NCBI GenBank assembly: GCA_034520215.1
Contig: JAXHNR010000001.1
Coordinates: 796,560 to 860,559 of the forward strand
From: Candidatus Krumholzibacteriota bacterium
GTDB lineage: Bacteria; Krumholzibacteriota; Krumholzibacteriia; Krumholzibacteriales; WJIX01
Direction of reading: 5' to 3'
DNA: 64,000 nt
The notes beneath the pieces were generated by a model that made no database searches, had not been told where the DNA came from, and saw nothing but the letters and a program-made list of their open reading frames with translations. The position numbers and the translations under genes were made by a program. This document shows, piece after piece, positions 55,200 through 64,000 of the stretch. Positions within the stretch are counted from its first letter, which is position 1; every line of letters starts with the position of its first letter.

Positions 55200-55356
55200 C
55201 AATTAATTCTGTTGTTTTTTCCATGTTCTGGTATTAATATTAAAAGAAGAGTATAATAGGCAGATCCGCGGTTTTTCTCTAACGATTGACACGTTTATTT
55301 GTATTTAGATCCGGATCCTGCAAGTTGTAATTCACACTTTTATATGGGAGTTGAAT

Positions 55357-55956
55357 ATGAAGCTGCATAAACTTCTTTTTGTGACTGTTGCCCTTTTTGC
55401 TATAGCGTTTTTCATCTTTTCATGTTCTGATAAAGATAATAGTTCGGCAAAACTTGATTCAAAGTCTGACGGCAAGCAAGAGAGCAATATCAAAAAGGGA
55501 GAGAAAGAGGAAATTCTTTCGTATACTTCCGAGGAAATCAGTTTTGGTGTTTACTTTGATAAAGAAGCAAAAAAGAGGACAATTACCCTTGAGGATGACC
55601 AAGAAGAATTCAAAGGTTATCTCATTGTCAAATACCCTGAAGAGAAGAGTATAAATGCTGTTCAGTGGAGGCTGAGCCTGCCTGAAGGGGTTGAACTCGT
55701 TTCAGACGATTATTACGAGGAAAGAAATCTGACTCTCGGAAGAATTAAGGAAGGAATAAGCGAGGCGTTTCCATGTGTTTCCGGCCCTAACCTTCTTCTG
55801 CATACTTTTACTTTCCGGGTTAATGATAGTTTGAAGAACGCGGTTATATCTATTTTACCCGATAAAAAAGCTGATTTTCTGGGTGTAGTTGATTGTGACG
55901 CGAATATTGAAATAAGAGCCGCTTCCTACAAGGCGGTTGTAAATCCCTAGAGGCTG
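55357..55956 (+). CDS. lipoprotein, uncharacterised, possible cohesin-like fold
   Basis: A predicted lipoprotein of about 197 aa: ATG 55357 has GGAG 6 bases upstream, and the signal ends FIFSC. A low-complexity charged linker (KLDSKSDGKQESNIKKGEKE) is followed by a beta-rich domain of about 130 residues (FGVYFDKEAKKRTITLEDD, INAVQWRLSLPEGVELVSDD, LLLHTFTFRVND). The last part recalls cohesin-like surface domains, where a VQWxLxLPxGVxxxSxD pattern is seen, but the match is weak. The coding frame stops at 55950 (the feature end is generous by two codons). It precedes the M6 protease by 43 bases, so they may be cotranscribed. Confidence 0.5.
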
Positions 55957-55992
55957 AACGGGAAATGCGTTTTGTGTTTAAGGTCAAAATCT

Positions 55993-58836
55993 ATGCAAAA
56001 AAGGTATAGCGGAATAATTCTGCTCCTTTTCATTTCAGTTCTGGCCATCGTCAGAACTGTGGAGGGCGGAGTTGTATCTCCGCGAAACGGCGGCCGATTC
56101 CCTCGAGCTGTCATTAATTTACTGGAAAAAAATAAAGAACTTTTTGTCTTAGAGCACAGGTGGGCGGACAGAAAAATGCTCGAGGGAAGAGAAGGCGCCT
56201 CAGGCAGGCAGGTTCTTACTTATGGTTCAGGAGCAAATGACGCGCAGAGGGGTGTTATATCGGGAGATTTGAATATTCCGGTGTTAATGGGGCTTTACAG
56301 CGATTCGGTTTATACAGTTGGGACTTCAGCTGATTCTGTCCTTCTCCATAGAGCGCTCTTTAGTGGACCAACAGAGACTGGTACTATGAATGATTATTAT
56401 GATGAAGTTTCTCTCGGGCTGCTGAATGTGGAAGGGGATGTGTACGGCTGGGTTCCATTATCCGGTTCAGAGGTATACTATACAGGTGGATTTGAAAACT
56501 GGGGGCTCAATCCGGTTGAATCCAGAACCGGTGAGTTTATTTCACATACCGTTATGGGCGTTGACCCTTATGTTGACTTTGGTAATTATGATAATGACGG
56601 CCCTGACGGGATACCCAATTCCGGCGACGATGACGGGTTTGTTGATATTCTGGTCATTGTTACACCGACGAGAGGAGCGGAATGCGATTGGTTAACAAAT
56701 CATATGTGGTCTCATTCCGCGCGCTTCTCAATCTGGAATGAGGGCGGTGACCCTCTTGCCACTAATGACCAGTCCGCGAACGGCGGCAGTATACTGATTG
56801 AGGATTATATAATAGGCCCGACAGTGTCGTGCAATTCAGACAGATTGATAGAGATTGGGCTTTTCTGTCATGAGCTGGGGCATATGCTTGGACTTCCCGA
56901 TCTTTATGATACAGGGCTCGGTTCTGGTATAGGGAATTGGGGAATTATGGGACGCGGAGCTGTTGAACATCCAGAATCTCCGGCTCATCCGTGCGCCTGG
57001 TCGAAGCAGCAGCTGGGATGGGTCGATGTAATCGATGTCGGCTGGAGAGAGCGGAAGATAAAGCTTGAACCTGTGGCGCTATCTGGAGAAGTCGTAAGAA
57101 TGAACCTGCCGGACGCCAGATTTAAAAGAAGGTTTTGCGGTCAGGGCGAGAACAGTTATTCTCTTCTCTGCGCTTGCGGTGAAGGGGAGGCGGAGGTAAG
57201 AGGGTGGCCTGACGGCTATGGCGCCGGATATGGAAACGGATGGAAAGAATCCATGACGAAGCAGTTCAGTCTTAGCAATTCTTCACCCTGCTCACTTTCC
57301 TACGCCGTTAAGGCGGATCTCGAGGAGGGGTATGATTTTGGATATACACTTCTAGAAGCCGGCGGAGAGACAGACACCCTGGCCGTTTACACAGGCAGAA
57401 TATTTTACCCGGATGAAATGATTGTTCTGTCCGATTATCTTGCGGAGGGGCAGTCTGACTTTACTCTGCGTTTTCTCTTTTTGTCAGATTTCAATAATAG
57501 TGATGAAGACGGAGGGTACGATTCTGACGGCTGCCGGGCTTTCAGTATAGATAATATATCTGTAAAGGGCGGAGGCCTGGATTATTATTCTGATTTCGAG
57601 AATGACGCGGGCGGGTGGAGGCGTGACTCCCTGTCTTCAGAATACTTCCTCGTTTCATATAGAGACCGAAGGGGTTTTGACAGGTATTTGCCCGGAGAAG
57701 GACTGCTGGTCTGGCACGCTGAAAATTCAATTGCCTATTCAGAACTTAAGAACAGCGGAGGTGTTTCTAACGAGCAGGCAAGGGGTGTGGTTCTTGAAGA
57801 GGCGGACGGTGATTACGATATTCTTTCTGGAGATAATTACGGTGATGAGTTTGACCCGTTTCCGGGAGCAACCGGCAGTAGGTCTTTCACATCGGAGACA
57901 ACACCCGACAGCAGAAGTAACGGGGGCTTTGTAACACCGGTCAGTATACGGGATATTAAGTCCGGTTACCGATATATTGAAGCCTTTTTCAGGGCCGGCA
58001 GTCCCGAGCCTGTGATATCAATGGTAACCCCCGATACAGTTATGAAGAATGATAGTAACAGAGAGTTTTATCTAGATATCTCCGGAGAAAATATTCTGCC
58101 TCCAACAGACTGCCGTCTACTAGCTCAAACGGGGTATATCGAGGCCCGCCATGTTAATTGGCTCGGTGAAGGAAGGGTTATAGCGGAATTTAATACCGAT
58201 GAACTCTACGGCGGCTCCTGGTCTCTTAATATACTAAACGGAGATGGACAATCCGCGGTATTGAATGACGCGGTTACCGTAAGTTCAATCTATTCTTACG
58301 CGGAGATTCAGATAAAGTCTTATTTTGCTGATATAGAGTGGGTGGTTGAGGGTGATACCCCCTTCAGGGCACTTGTATACAGAATGAGGACCGGATACAG
58401 TGATACTGTTATAGTGACTCCTGACACACTCTTTAGCGACAGCGGCAGATTTCATTTTAGAGATATAGAGCTTCAGCCGGACAGAGATTATTCATATAAG
58501 ATCGTTTCCTTCTCGGGCTCTGTAAGTGAACCTATTGTGTTTCCGGGCCCATACAGAATCGAAGAGATGGGACTGACTCTCTTTCAGAATTATCCGAACC
58601 CTTTTGAAAGATCGACGACTTTCCAATTTTTCATGCCCGAAAGCGGAAAGGCGAAGATACTTTTCTTCGACGCGTTGGGACGGAAAGTAGATAGTATCGC
58701 GGAAAAATTTTACCAGGCAGGATATAACAGAGTTGTTTTTGAAGCCGACCCTGCCGTTTTTACACCCGGAGTATATTTTTCCGTGTTGGACGCGTCTGGT
58801 AAGCGAGAAGCTATAAAGATAGTGATCTTAAGATAA
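55993..58836 (+). CDS. M6 family metalloprotease with type IX sorting-like C-terminus
   Basis: A secreted protease of 947 aa, related to immune inhibitor A and to the M6 protein at 18735. Signal peptide (1-26); a prodomain to about 60; zinc motif HELGHMLGLPD (His293, Glu294, His297) followed by the Met-turn GNWGIMGRG. A beta-sandwich insert follows (SDYLAEGQSDFTLRFLF, FSIDNISVKGGG), then GEGLLVWHAENS. The end (LFQNYPNPFERSTTF, ILFFDALGRKV, GVYFSVLDASGK) is a type A sorting domain. AAGG precedes ATG 55993 by 9 bases. Presumed cargo of the PorU/PorV system. Confidence 0.88.
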   Translation: MQKRYSGIILLLFISVLAIVRTVEGGVVSPRNGGRFPRAVINLLEKNKELFVLEHRWADRKMLEGREGASGRQVLTYGSGANDAQRGVISGDLNIPVLMGLYSDSVYTVGTSADSVLLHRALFSGPTETGTMNDYYDEVSLGLLNVEGDVYGWVPLSGSEVYYTGGFENWGLNPVESRTGEFISHTVMGVDPYVDFGNYDNDGPDGIPNSGDDDGFVDILVIVTPTRGAECDWLTNHMWSHSARFSIWNEGGDPLATNDQSANGGSILIEDYIIGPTVSCNSDRLIEIGLFCHELGHMLGLPDLYDTGLGSGIGNWGIMGRGAVEHPESPAHPCAWSKQQLGWVDVIDVGWRERKIKLEPVALSGEVVRMNLPDARFKRRFCGQGENSYSLLCACGEGEAEVRGWPDGYGAGYGNGWKESMTKQFSLSNSSPCSLSYAVKADLEEGYDFGYTLLEAGGETDTLAVYTGRIFYPDEMIVLSDYLAEGQSDFTLRFLFLSDFNNSDEDGGYDSDGCRAFSIDNISVKGGGLDYYSDFENDAGGWRRDSLSSEYFLVSYRDRRGFDRYLPGEGLLVWHAENSIAYSELKNSGGVSNEQARGVVLEEADGDYDILSGDNYGDEFDPFPGATGSRSFTSETTPDSRSNGGFVTPVSIRDIKSGYRYIEAFFRAGSPEPVISMVTPDTVMKNDSNREFYLDISGENILPPTDCRLLAQTGYIEARHVNWLGEGRVIAEFNTDELYGGSWSLNILNGDGQSAVLNDAVTVSSIYSYAEIQIKSYFADIEWVVEGDTPFRALVYRMRTGYSDTVIVTPDTLFSDSGRFHFRDIELQPDRDYSYKIVSFSGSVSEPIVFPGPYRIEEMGLTLFQNYPNPFERSTTFQFFMPESGKAKILFFDALGRKVDSIAEKFYQAGYNRVVFEADPAVFTPGVYFSVLDASGKREAIKIVILR

Positions 58837-58864
58837 TTGCCTATTTCATTCAAGTTATGTGATT

Positions 58865-59153
58865 TTGGAGTTTCCCCAATTTTTAACGTTCCTTTGTATA
58901 TCCGGCTATTGGTATTTCAAAACCCTCTCGGAAGACGAGCGGGCATGGTTTTCCCATTTCCCCCAAGGAAATGGGAAAGAGCGGGCCCTAAGAGCGGGAG
59001 ACGCTATTTCCTCGCTGGGGGAATAGACGGCGTTTTTGACAATACCAATAGCCGGATAGAAACTAAATATCAATTCCACTTATTATTATGGGTAATTACT
59101 TGATAGTTAAGCCGTCACTAAAATATTGCTCTTATTTTCAGAGGAATGTCCTG
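58865..59153 (+). mobile_element. structured MITE-like element, subfamily B, copy 2
   Basis: A 289-bp element between direct repeats ATGTGATT (58857-58864 and 59154-59161). Left end TTGGAGTTTCCCCAATTTTT, right end GAGGAATGTCCTG. Stem arms 58899-58922 and 59034-59058 enclose 111 bases with hairpins TTTCCCATTTCC/GGAAATGGGAAA (about 58951-58979) and CTATTTCC/GGAATAG (about 59004-59026). Nearly identical to B1 over the whole length, inverted. It starts 28 bases after the M6 protease stop, so it may also act as that gene's 3' structure. No protein is encoded. Confidence 0.82.
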
Positions 59154-59191
59154 ATGTGATTAAGATGGAGTTTTAAAGCCCTCCCGAGGAT

Positions 59192-61882
59192 TTATTTGAC
59201 CACTAGAACTGAATTTTTTTTACCAAAACCGTCAGGTTCCTCAAGTACGCGAGAGGGATCGCTGATTCTCAGTTTATTGTCGATCAGGAACTTGTAAGTG
59301 TGTTTTCCCGGCGAAAGAACTATTCTTGTTTCCCATTTGCCGTCTTCGACTTGTTTCATTGGATTTATTTCAGGATTCCAGCTGTTGAAAGAACCTATAA
59401 CCGATATTTCCGAGCACCCCTTTCTCGAAAGGGAGAATAATATTTCTTTTGGACTTCCTGAACTTTCATGACTTTTTTTATTCTTATCTGCGCCGGTATT
59501 GATGTTCGCGTATTTAAGGGTAAGCCCTTTGATTGTGTTTTCCATTCCGGCGATCGGCCGCCCGCTTTTATCTGTTATTTCAAAGGATATATGAGAGGGT
59601 GACTTATCCCAGCTTGCGGCTATGAGAATTGAATTCTTTCCAGCACTCAGTTTTATGTTTGCCATTGTATTATCCGGAGTAATATCCGAAAATATCTTAT
59701 TTGAGTTTACCCACAGTGATATTTTGTTTGAGGTATCGATGTGGAAAAAGGCTTCCTTTTTGTTCTTCAGTTTCATAATCGTGTAAAGAAGACAGTTGCC
59801 GCCGGAATTTCCGTTGTACAAGCGCTGCAGAAAAATTTCTCCGTTATTACCCACGGCGCCGTAAGGGACTTTATTCCAATAAATAAGCTCTTTATTGCTT
59901 CCGATATGAGAGTCGCCTATATGATCCTGATACCGCGAGCCGTTTTTTAGAATTCTGTCTTCACCCGATAGGGGGCCGAGATGAATCCAGTCCGAAGGGT
60001 TTGTAAGAATATCATTGAACTTGGCTACTGACTTACCGCCTATAATCACCTTGAGTGAAAAGGGGAATTTGCCGGGCGGCAGAAAATCCGGGTATGAAAT
60101 GGTAAGGGGCAATTTAGTTATACTCGATTCCTTACTAATTCGGAATCCAGCGGGAAGTTCAGGTTGGCTGTACAAGGGCGCGCAGAATGTTCCTTTCAGA
60201 ACTCCCTGAATTGAATAGGCGGGATTATATCTCAGAATAAGATTTAAGGGCAAATTCTTTCTGAGTCTTTTCCCCTCGGGGTAATTGAGTGTTATTTCAA
60301 TTCCTTCTTTTATAGTCAGGCTTCTCCTTTTGTGAATCTCGACCCTTTTATTCCCAGTCATAAAATCGATAAATAAAGGAAGTTCCACAATGCCCGGTTC
60401 GGCTGATGGTGGAAGTGAAAAGGATTCCGTGAATGTAAGCGCCTTTCCACTGGGCTTTAAAGGGGTTAATCCGATCTTGCCTATTTCCCACCTGTTACCA
60501 TTAATCTGAAAAATTACTCTTTTTATATCAGCATTATTATCAAGGGTTTTAAGCGTGGACTTAAAGTTAATTCTATTTCCTTTGATTATAGGGGAGGGTG
60601 GGAAATGAACCTTAAGTTCAAATGAATCATCCTTTGAAAGTTTTTCAGAAAGTTGAGCCTTCGCGCGCATTAATTCCACGGTCGATATTCGGCATGATTT
60701 AACGATAACTCTTCTAAGTTTTGGAGACAGACTATCCCATCTTGATTCATCGACTACTTTCCAGAGTTTCTCCCCTGAATCAAGCACAGAAGAGATTTGT
60801 GACATTTCTGACAAGAGATGGTTTATAGTCGAAATTGATTCTATGTAGGAATCCAAGCTCATATTAGCGCCGCGGAGAGATTGCCGCACTTCGCTGACCT
60901 CTGAAATAATCAAATTGATCCTTTTTTCATCAACTAGAGATTTCTCTTTAAGAAGCGCCGGAAGATGAACCATAGATGCTATTACAGTCCAGTCCTTAAT
61001 GAAGATATTCCCTGAGTCTCTTTTCATCCGGAGCATGTCTCTTAATTTTCCCTCAGGAGAGCTTGGAGCCGCCCCTTCTCTGTTCTGTGGCTCAGAAAGA
61101 AGAGTATTGCAGCTTTCTGAACCGGGAAAGAAGTCGAGAAATGAGAGCAGATTGATAATTAGTGCTCTTTGAAGAGGAGATTCAAGAAATTGCGCCGATT
61201 CTTTTCCATAAGAGTTTTTCCACCTGGAAAATACATTATTTGTGATTCTTTCCTTTGTAATCTGGTCGAGTTTTCTATTTAGAACAAGGGGGATTAAAAG
61301 CTCGGGCGAGTATGTCCGGATAAAATAACCGTTTTTGTCCAGTGGAAAGAAGGAATCCCTGTTGTAGTCATAAAAGGTTTCTGTTATAAGGTCTGAGTAT
61401 TGATATGTCCATAGTAAGTATTCAAGAGCGTCGGCGTGTTTGCCTATTCTGGAAGAGATAAGCAGTAGTGTGTAGACTTCAAGATTTCCAAGTGAGTTCG
61501 TATAGGGAGAGAGATAAACACCTTCTTTGTTATTTATACCGGCAGTACCGAAAAGAAGTCCGGATTTATTTGTTTCTAAGCTGCTGAATCTATTTATAAC
61601 CAGCTGTGATATTTGAGGGTAGAACCTTTTAAGCATTGCGGGGTCGTTTTCCAGTAGGTAGTATGAGGTAATCGCAAAAGCCGGAATATCTTTAAGAGGA
61701 CTTAGAAGGTGCGACTCAGGAATATTCTCGAGTTTTTCCCCGCTCTGCAGAAAAGATATAACTTGTTGTTTTATATGCAGGCTATCATCCGCGGAGTACA
61801 AATCGGAGGAAGCAAATGCCATTTGCACCGAGAATATTATTGTAGCCGCGAGAAGAAATTTATGTTTAAGATTGAAAAACAT
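59192..61882 (-). CDS. exported protein with C-terminal glycogen-binding (CBM48-like) domain
   Basis: An 896-aa protein: signal peptide (1-24), a long helical part to about 430 (DALEYLLWTYQYSDLITETF, SPELLIPLVLNRKLDQ) and beta-sandwich regions to about 800. A CBM48/AMPK-like domain lies at about 812-896 (ISVIGSFNSWNPEINPMKQV, GKWETRIVLSPGKHTYKFLID). Those last residues are the hallmark glycogen/starch-binding fold. The helical half resembles alpha/alpha-barrel glycan enzymes, but no catalytic Glu/Asp pair is identified, so enzyme activity is not claimed. The region near 680-780 may be a PA14-like lectin domain. ATG 61882 lacks a clear ribosome site. Confidence 0.6.
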   Translation of the reverse strand: MFFNLKHKFLLAATIIFSVQMAFASSDLYSADDSLHIKQQVISFLQSGEKLENIPESHLLSPLKDIPAFAITSYYLLENDPAMLKRFYPQISQLVINRFSSLETNKSGLLFGTAGINNKEGVYLSPYTNSLGNLEVYTLLLISSRIGKHADALEYLLWTYQYSDLITETFYDYNRDSFFPLDKNGYFIRTYSPELLIPLVLNRKLDQITKERITNNVFSRWKNSYGKESAQFLESPLQRALIINLLSFLDFFPGSESCNTLLSEPQNREGAAPSSPEGKLRDMLRMKRDSGNIFIKDWTVIASMVHLPALLKEKSLVDEKRINLIISEVSEVRQSLRGANMSLDSYIESISTINHLLSEMSQISSVLDSGEKLWKVVDESRWDSLSPKLRRVIVKSCRISTVELMRAKAQLSEKLSKDDSFELKVHFPPSPIIKGNRINFKSTLKTLDNNADIKRVIFQINGNRWEIGKIGLTPLKPSGKALTFTESFSLPPSAEPGIVELPLFIDFMTGNKRVEIHKRRSLTIKEGIEITLNYPEGKRLRKNLPLNLILRYNPAYSIQGVLKGTFCAPLYSQPELPAGFRISKESSITKLPLTISYPDFLPPGKFPFSLKVIIGGKSVAKFNDILTNPSDWIHLGPLSGEDRILKNGSRYQDHIGDSHIGSNKELIYWNKVPYGAVGNNGEIFLQRLYNGNSGGNCLLYTIMKLKNKKEAFFHIDTSNKISLWVNSNKIFSDITPDNTMANIKLSAGKNSILIAASWDKSPSHISFEITDKSGRPIAGMENTIKGLTLKYANINTGADKNKKSHESSGSPKEILFSLSRKGCSEISVIGSFNSWNPEINPMKQVEDGKWETRIVLSPGKHTYKFLIDNKLRISDPSRVLEEPDGFGKKNSVLVVK

Positions 61883-61991
61883 ATATAAATGGTGTAAAAA
61901 GAAATAACGAAAATTGCTGTAATTTAGTTAATTACTATGAAAAGCATTGTATGTGCCACTTTATCAAATTATTAAGGAAAGGAGAGAATAA

Positions 61992-62774
61992 ATGGGTTTT
62001 AAATGTATAAAATTGGAAAAAAAAGACGCGGTTGCAAAGGTTATAATCAACCGTCCGGATAAATTGAATGCTCTGAGTATTCAGACAGTCATTGAGCTTA
62101 GTGAGGCTTTCAGCGAGATAAAGAAGGATGATGATATAAGGGTTGCTGTTTTCTCGGGAGCCGGCGGAAAGGCCTTTGCCGCGGGCGCCGATATAAAAGA
62201 ACTTCTCGTTCTGGATATGATCGAAGGTAAGAACTTTTCTTCACGCGGTCATAAACTTTGCAATTTGATAGAGAATCTCGGCAAACCGGTTGTGGCTGTT
62301 ATAGACGGATTTGCCCTTGGCGGAGGATGCGAGCTCGCTATGGCTGCTACCGTAAGGATAGCTACAGAGAACGCGAAGCTGGGCCAGCCCGAGATAAATC
62401 TCGGAACAATTGCCGGTTACGGGGGTACACAGAGACTCACCAGGCTGCTGCCGCGCGGAATCGCGATGGAACTCCTGCTGACTGGAAGAGTGATCGGCGC
62501 CAAGGAAGCTCTCAAGTTGGGTCTCGTAAACAAGATTGTAAAAAGCGATGAGCTTGAGAAAGAGGTTGATGATTTTACAGAATTACTGCTAAGCAAACCC
62601 CCATTCGCTACTAAATTGTGTATGGAGGCTGTAAATCACGGAGTAGAAGTTTCATTTGAGGAAGGCTGCAGAATCGAAACGAATCTATTCTCTATGACAT
62701 GCGCGACTGAGGATATGAAGGAAGGGATGAAGGCCTTTCTGGAGAAAAGAAAACCTTCGTTTGAGGGGAAATAG
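61992..62774 (+). CDS. enoyl-CoA hydratase/isomerase (crotonase)
   Basis: A 260-aa crotonase, likely hydrating crotonyl-CoA to 3-hydroxybutyryl-CoA. Oxyanion-hole motifs are KAFAAGADIKEL (A-G-A-D-I) and GFALGGGCELAMA; PEINLGTIAGYGGTQRL holds the second catalytic Glu. RVIGAKEALKLGLVNKI follows. It has AAGGAAAGGAG upstream and stands apart from the other C4 enzymes (51014-53107), which may reflect an insertion or rearrangement between them. The chain length of the substrate is inferred. Confidence 0.92.
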   Translation: MGFKCIKLEKKDAVAKVIINRPDKLNALSIQTVIELSEAFSEIKKDDDIRVAVFSGAGGKAFAAGADIKELLVLDMIEGKNFSSRGHKLCNLIENLGKPVVAVIDGFALGGGCELAMAATVRIATENAKLGQPEINLGTIAGYGGTQRLTRLLPRGIAMELLLTGRVIGAKEALKLGLVNKIVKSDELEKEVDDFTELLLSKPPFATKLCMEAVNHGVEVSFEEGCRIETNLFSMTCATEDMKEGMKAFLEKRKPSFEGK

Positions 62775-62915
62775 AACAGCTTACGAGATGCGCCACGATT
62801 GATTATTGCGTTTCGATCTGTTAGATATTATTTTAAGTTGCAACGCTTGTGAGTATGCGTAATTGGATAATTTAAATCTGGTTGATATGAAGCAACTTAT
62901 AGGATTGCCAAATAT

Positions 62916-63000
<85 letters not shown>

Positions 63001-63061
63001 GGAAATATATTCCGACCGAACATGAAAATATGATTCAATTCGATTCAGAATGGAGAAAAGA

Positions 63062-64000
63062 ATGGATGAAGACAGCATAAAGGTTGGCGTCGATGAAAAA
63101 GAAGACTGCAGAAGAATCATTTCGATAGAAATTGATCAGGATGAGTACAGGGAAGAGAGAGGGAAGGTTCTCGACAGTTTTGTCAAGGAAGCTGCCCTGC
63201 CCGGTTTTAGAAAGGGTAAAGTTCCGCCAGGCATGGTGGAAAAACGCTTTTCCGACGAGATACATTCTGAGGTTATAAAATCGATAATTCCCAAGGCTTA
63301 CAGCCATGCGGTTGCTTCAGAGAACCTTCAGCCGATCGGCGAGCCAGTTTTCAAGGATCTGGTTACTGAAGAGGATAAACCTCTCACATTCAGCGTGGAA
63401 CTCGAGGTCGCGCCGGAAATAGAATTAGACGATTACAGAGGGATCGAGGTCGAAGAGAAGGAGGTTGAAGTTGAAAAGGGAGATATAGAACGTGTTCTGG
63501 AGAATCTCAGTGACCGCTACGCTGACTACGAGACAGTAGATCGAACCTGTGATAATGAAGATGTTGTAGTAATAGATTATCTTCCTCTGGATGAAAATGG
63601 AGATGAAGAAGAAGAGAAACGGGTCAGCGACTACTCCATTCAGCTTGGCGCGGGCCAGATTCTCGCTGATTTCGAGAAGGAATTGAAAGGGTGCGAGGCG
63701 GGTGATAAAAAGGATGTTCAGATAACCTATCCGGATAATTATAAACCTGAAGAGCTCGCGGGAAAAAAGATAAACTACAGGTTTGAAGTTAAGGAAGTAA
63801 AAGAAAAGCATCCAGCTAAACTCGATGACGATTTCGCTTCGAAGATGGATAAGAGTTTTGAATCCCTCGATGACCTCAAGAAGGACATTGCAAAACGTCT
63901 AATCGAGGAAAAACATAAGGAAGCAATGCAGAAAAAGCAGGAAGAGGCTATTGATAAACTTATTGAAGCAAACCCGTTTGAAATCCCTTCCAGTATGATA
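63062..64000 (+). CDS. tig: trigger factor (partial, runs off the window end)
   Basis: A ribosome-associated chaperone; 313 residues are visible. The ribosome-binding signature GFRKGKVP is at 48-55. A FKBP-type PPIase domain follows at about 150-235 (NEDVVVIDYLPLDENG, YSIQLGAGQILADFEKEL, YPDNYKPEELAGKKI) with a long acidic insert (DENGDEEEEKR). The start of the C-terminal arm (LDDDFASKMDK, EAMQKKQEEAIDKLI) is also present. ATG 63062 has GGAG 6 bases upstream. In many genomes clpP and clpX come next, but that lies outside the window. Confidence 0.95.
   Translation, partial: MDEDSIKVGVDEKEDCRRIISIEIDQDEYREERGKVLDSFVKEAALPGFRKGKVPPGMVEKRFSDEIHSEVIKSIIPKAYSHAVASENLQPIGEPVFKDLVTEEDKPLTFSVELEVAPEIELDDYRGIEVEEKEVEVEKGDIERVLENLSDRYADYETVDRTCDNEDVVVIDYLPLDENGDEEEEKRVSDYSIQLGAGQILADFEKELKGCEAGDKKDVQITYPDNYKPEELAGKKINYRFEVKEVKEKHPAKLDDDFASKMDKSFESLDDLKKDIAKRLIEEKHKEAMQKKQEEAIDKLIEANPFEIPSSMI

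Noticed and set aside
55286-55291. TTGACA upstream of the lipoprotein gene at 55357
   Set aside because: No acceptable -10 at 15-19 bases (ATCCGG); it could still be part of a promoter for another sigma factor.

Overview
The window reads as a chromosome segment from an uncultured Gram-negative bacterium of the FCB superphylum (Fibrobacterota/Chlorobi/Bacteroidota and relatives), probably not a true Bacteroidota. The grounds are a PorU-like C25 peptidase beside a PorV-like protein, secreted M6 proteases with C-terminal type IX sorting-like domains, Omp85 and other outer-membrane barrels, lamin-tail-domain proteins, GatCAB, moderate GC and frequent TTG starts. The phylum cannot be fixed from this sequence alone.

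Layout. 1-3283: pantothenate genes (end of panB, panC), a lone GlmU uridylyltransferase domain and a HIT protein in an overlapping chain, then LytR_C, DUF4321 and TatA-type membrane proteins. 3380-7618: a PpiD-like chaperone diverging from an M23 peptidase across an 11-bp inverted repeat. 7643-13195: dnaE, a small barrel protein, accA and a 56-aa Trm112-like zinc protein. 13249-30118: an envelope island (PorU-like, PorV-like, M6 protease, two paralogous membrane-associated proteins, beta-propeller, a large SprA-like barrel candidate, Omp85). 30156-40662: C69 peptidase, an SbcD/YhaO and YhaN-like pair, a thermonuclease with lamin-tail domain, an alpha/beta hydrolase and two lipoproteins. 40852-46977: gatCAB, a lamin-tail protein and an orphan cytosolic histidine kinase with a cysteine-rich N-terminus. 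47244-54782: a B12-dependent acyl-CoA mutase operon (adenosyltransferase, MeaB, split mutase), thiolase, 3-hydroxyacyl-CoA dehydrogenase and a convergent acyl-CoA carboxyltransferase. 55357-61882: a lipoprotein, a second M6 protease and an 896-aa protein ending in a CBM48-like domain. 61992-64000: crotonase, tRNA-Leu(UAG) and the start of trigger factor.

The most unusual content is a family of four 288-315-bp elements in intergenic DNA (36589-36895, 38414-38701, 54885-55199, 58865-59153). They share terminal sequences, three carry exact 8-9 bp flanking direct repeats, and all enclose a long-stem fold. They fall into two subfamilies whose helices differ in sequence but keep their pairing, which suggests a mobile element that makes or depends on a structured RNA.

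Functionally, the acyl-CoA genes fit C4 metabolism: thiolase, 3-hydroxybutyryl-CoA dehydrogenase and crotonase handle linear C4 units. The mutase carries Phe83 and Gln201, where methylmalonyl-CoA mutases have Tyr and Arg, so isobutyryl/butyryl-CoA interconversion is a better guess than methylmalonyl-CoA. The envelope island looks like a compact type IX-like export and outer-membrane module with at least two protease cargoes in the window.
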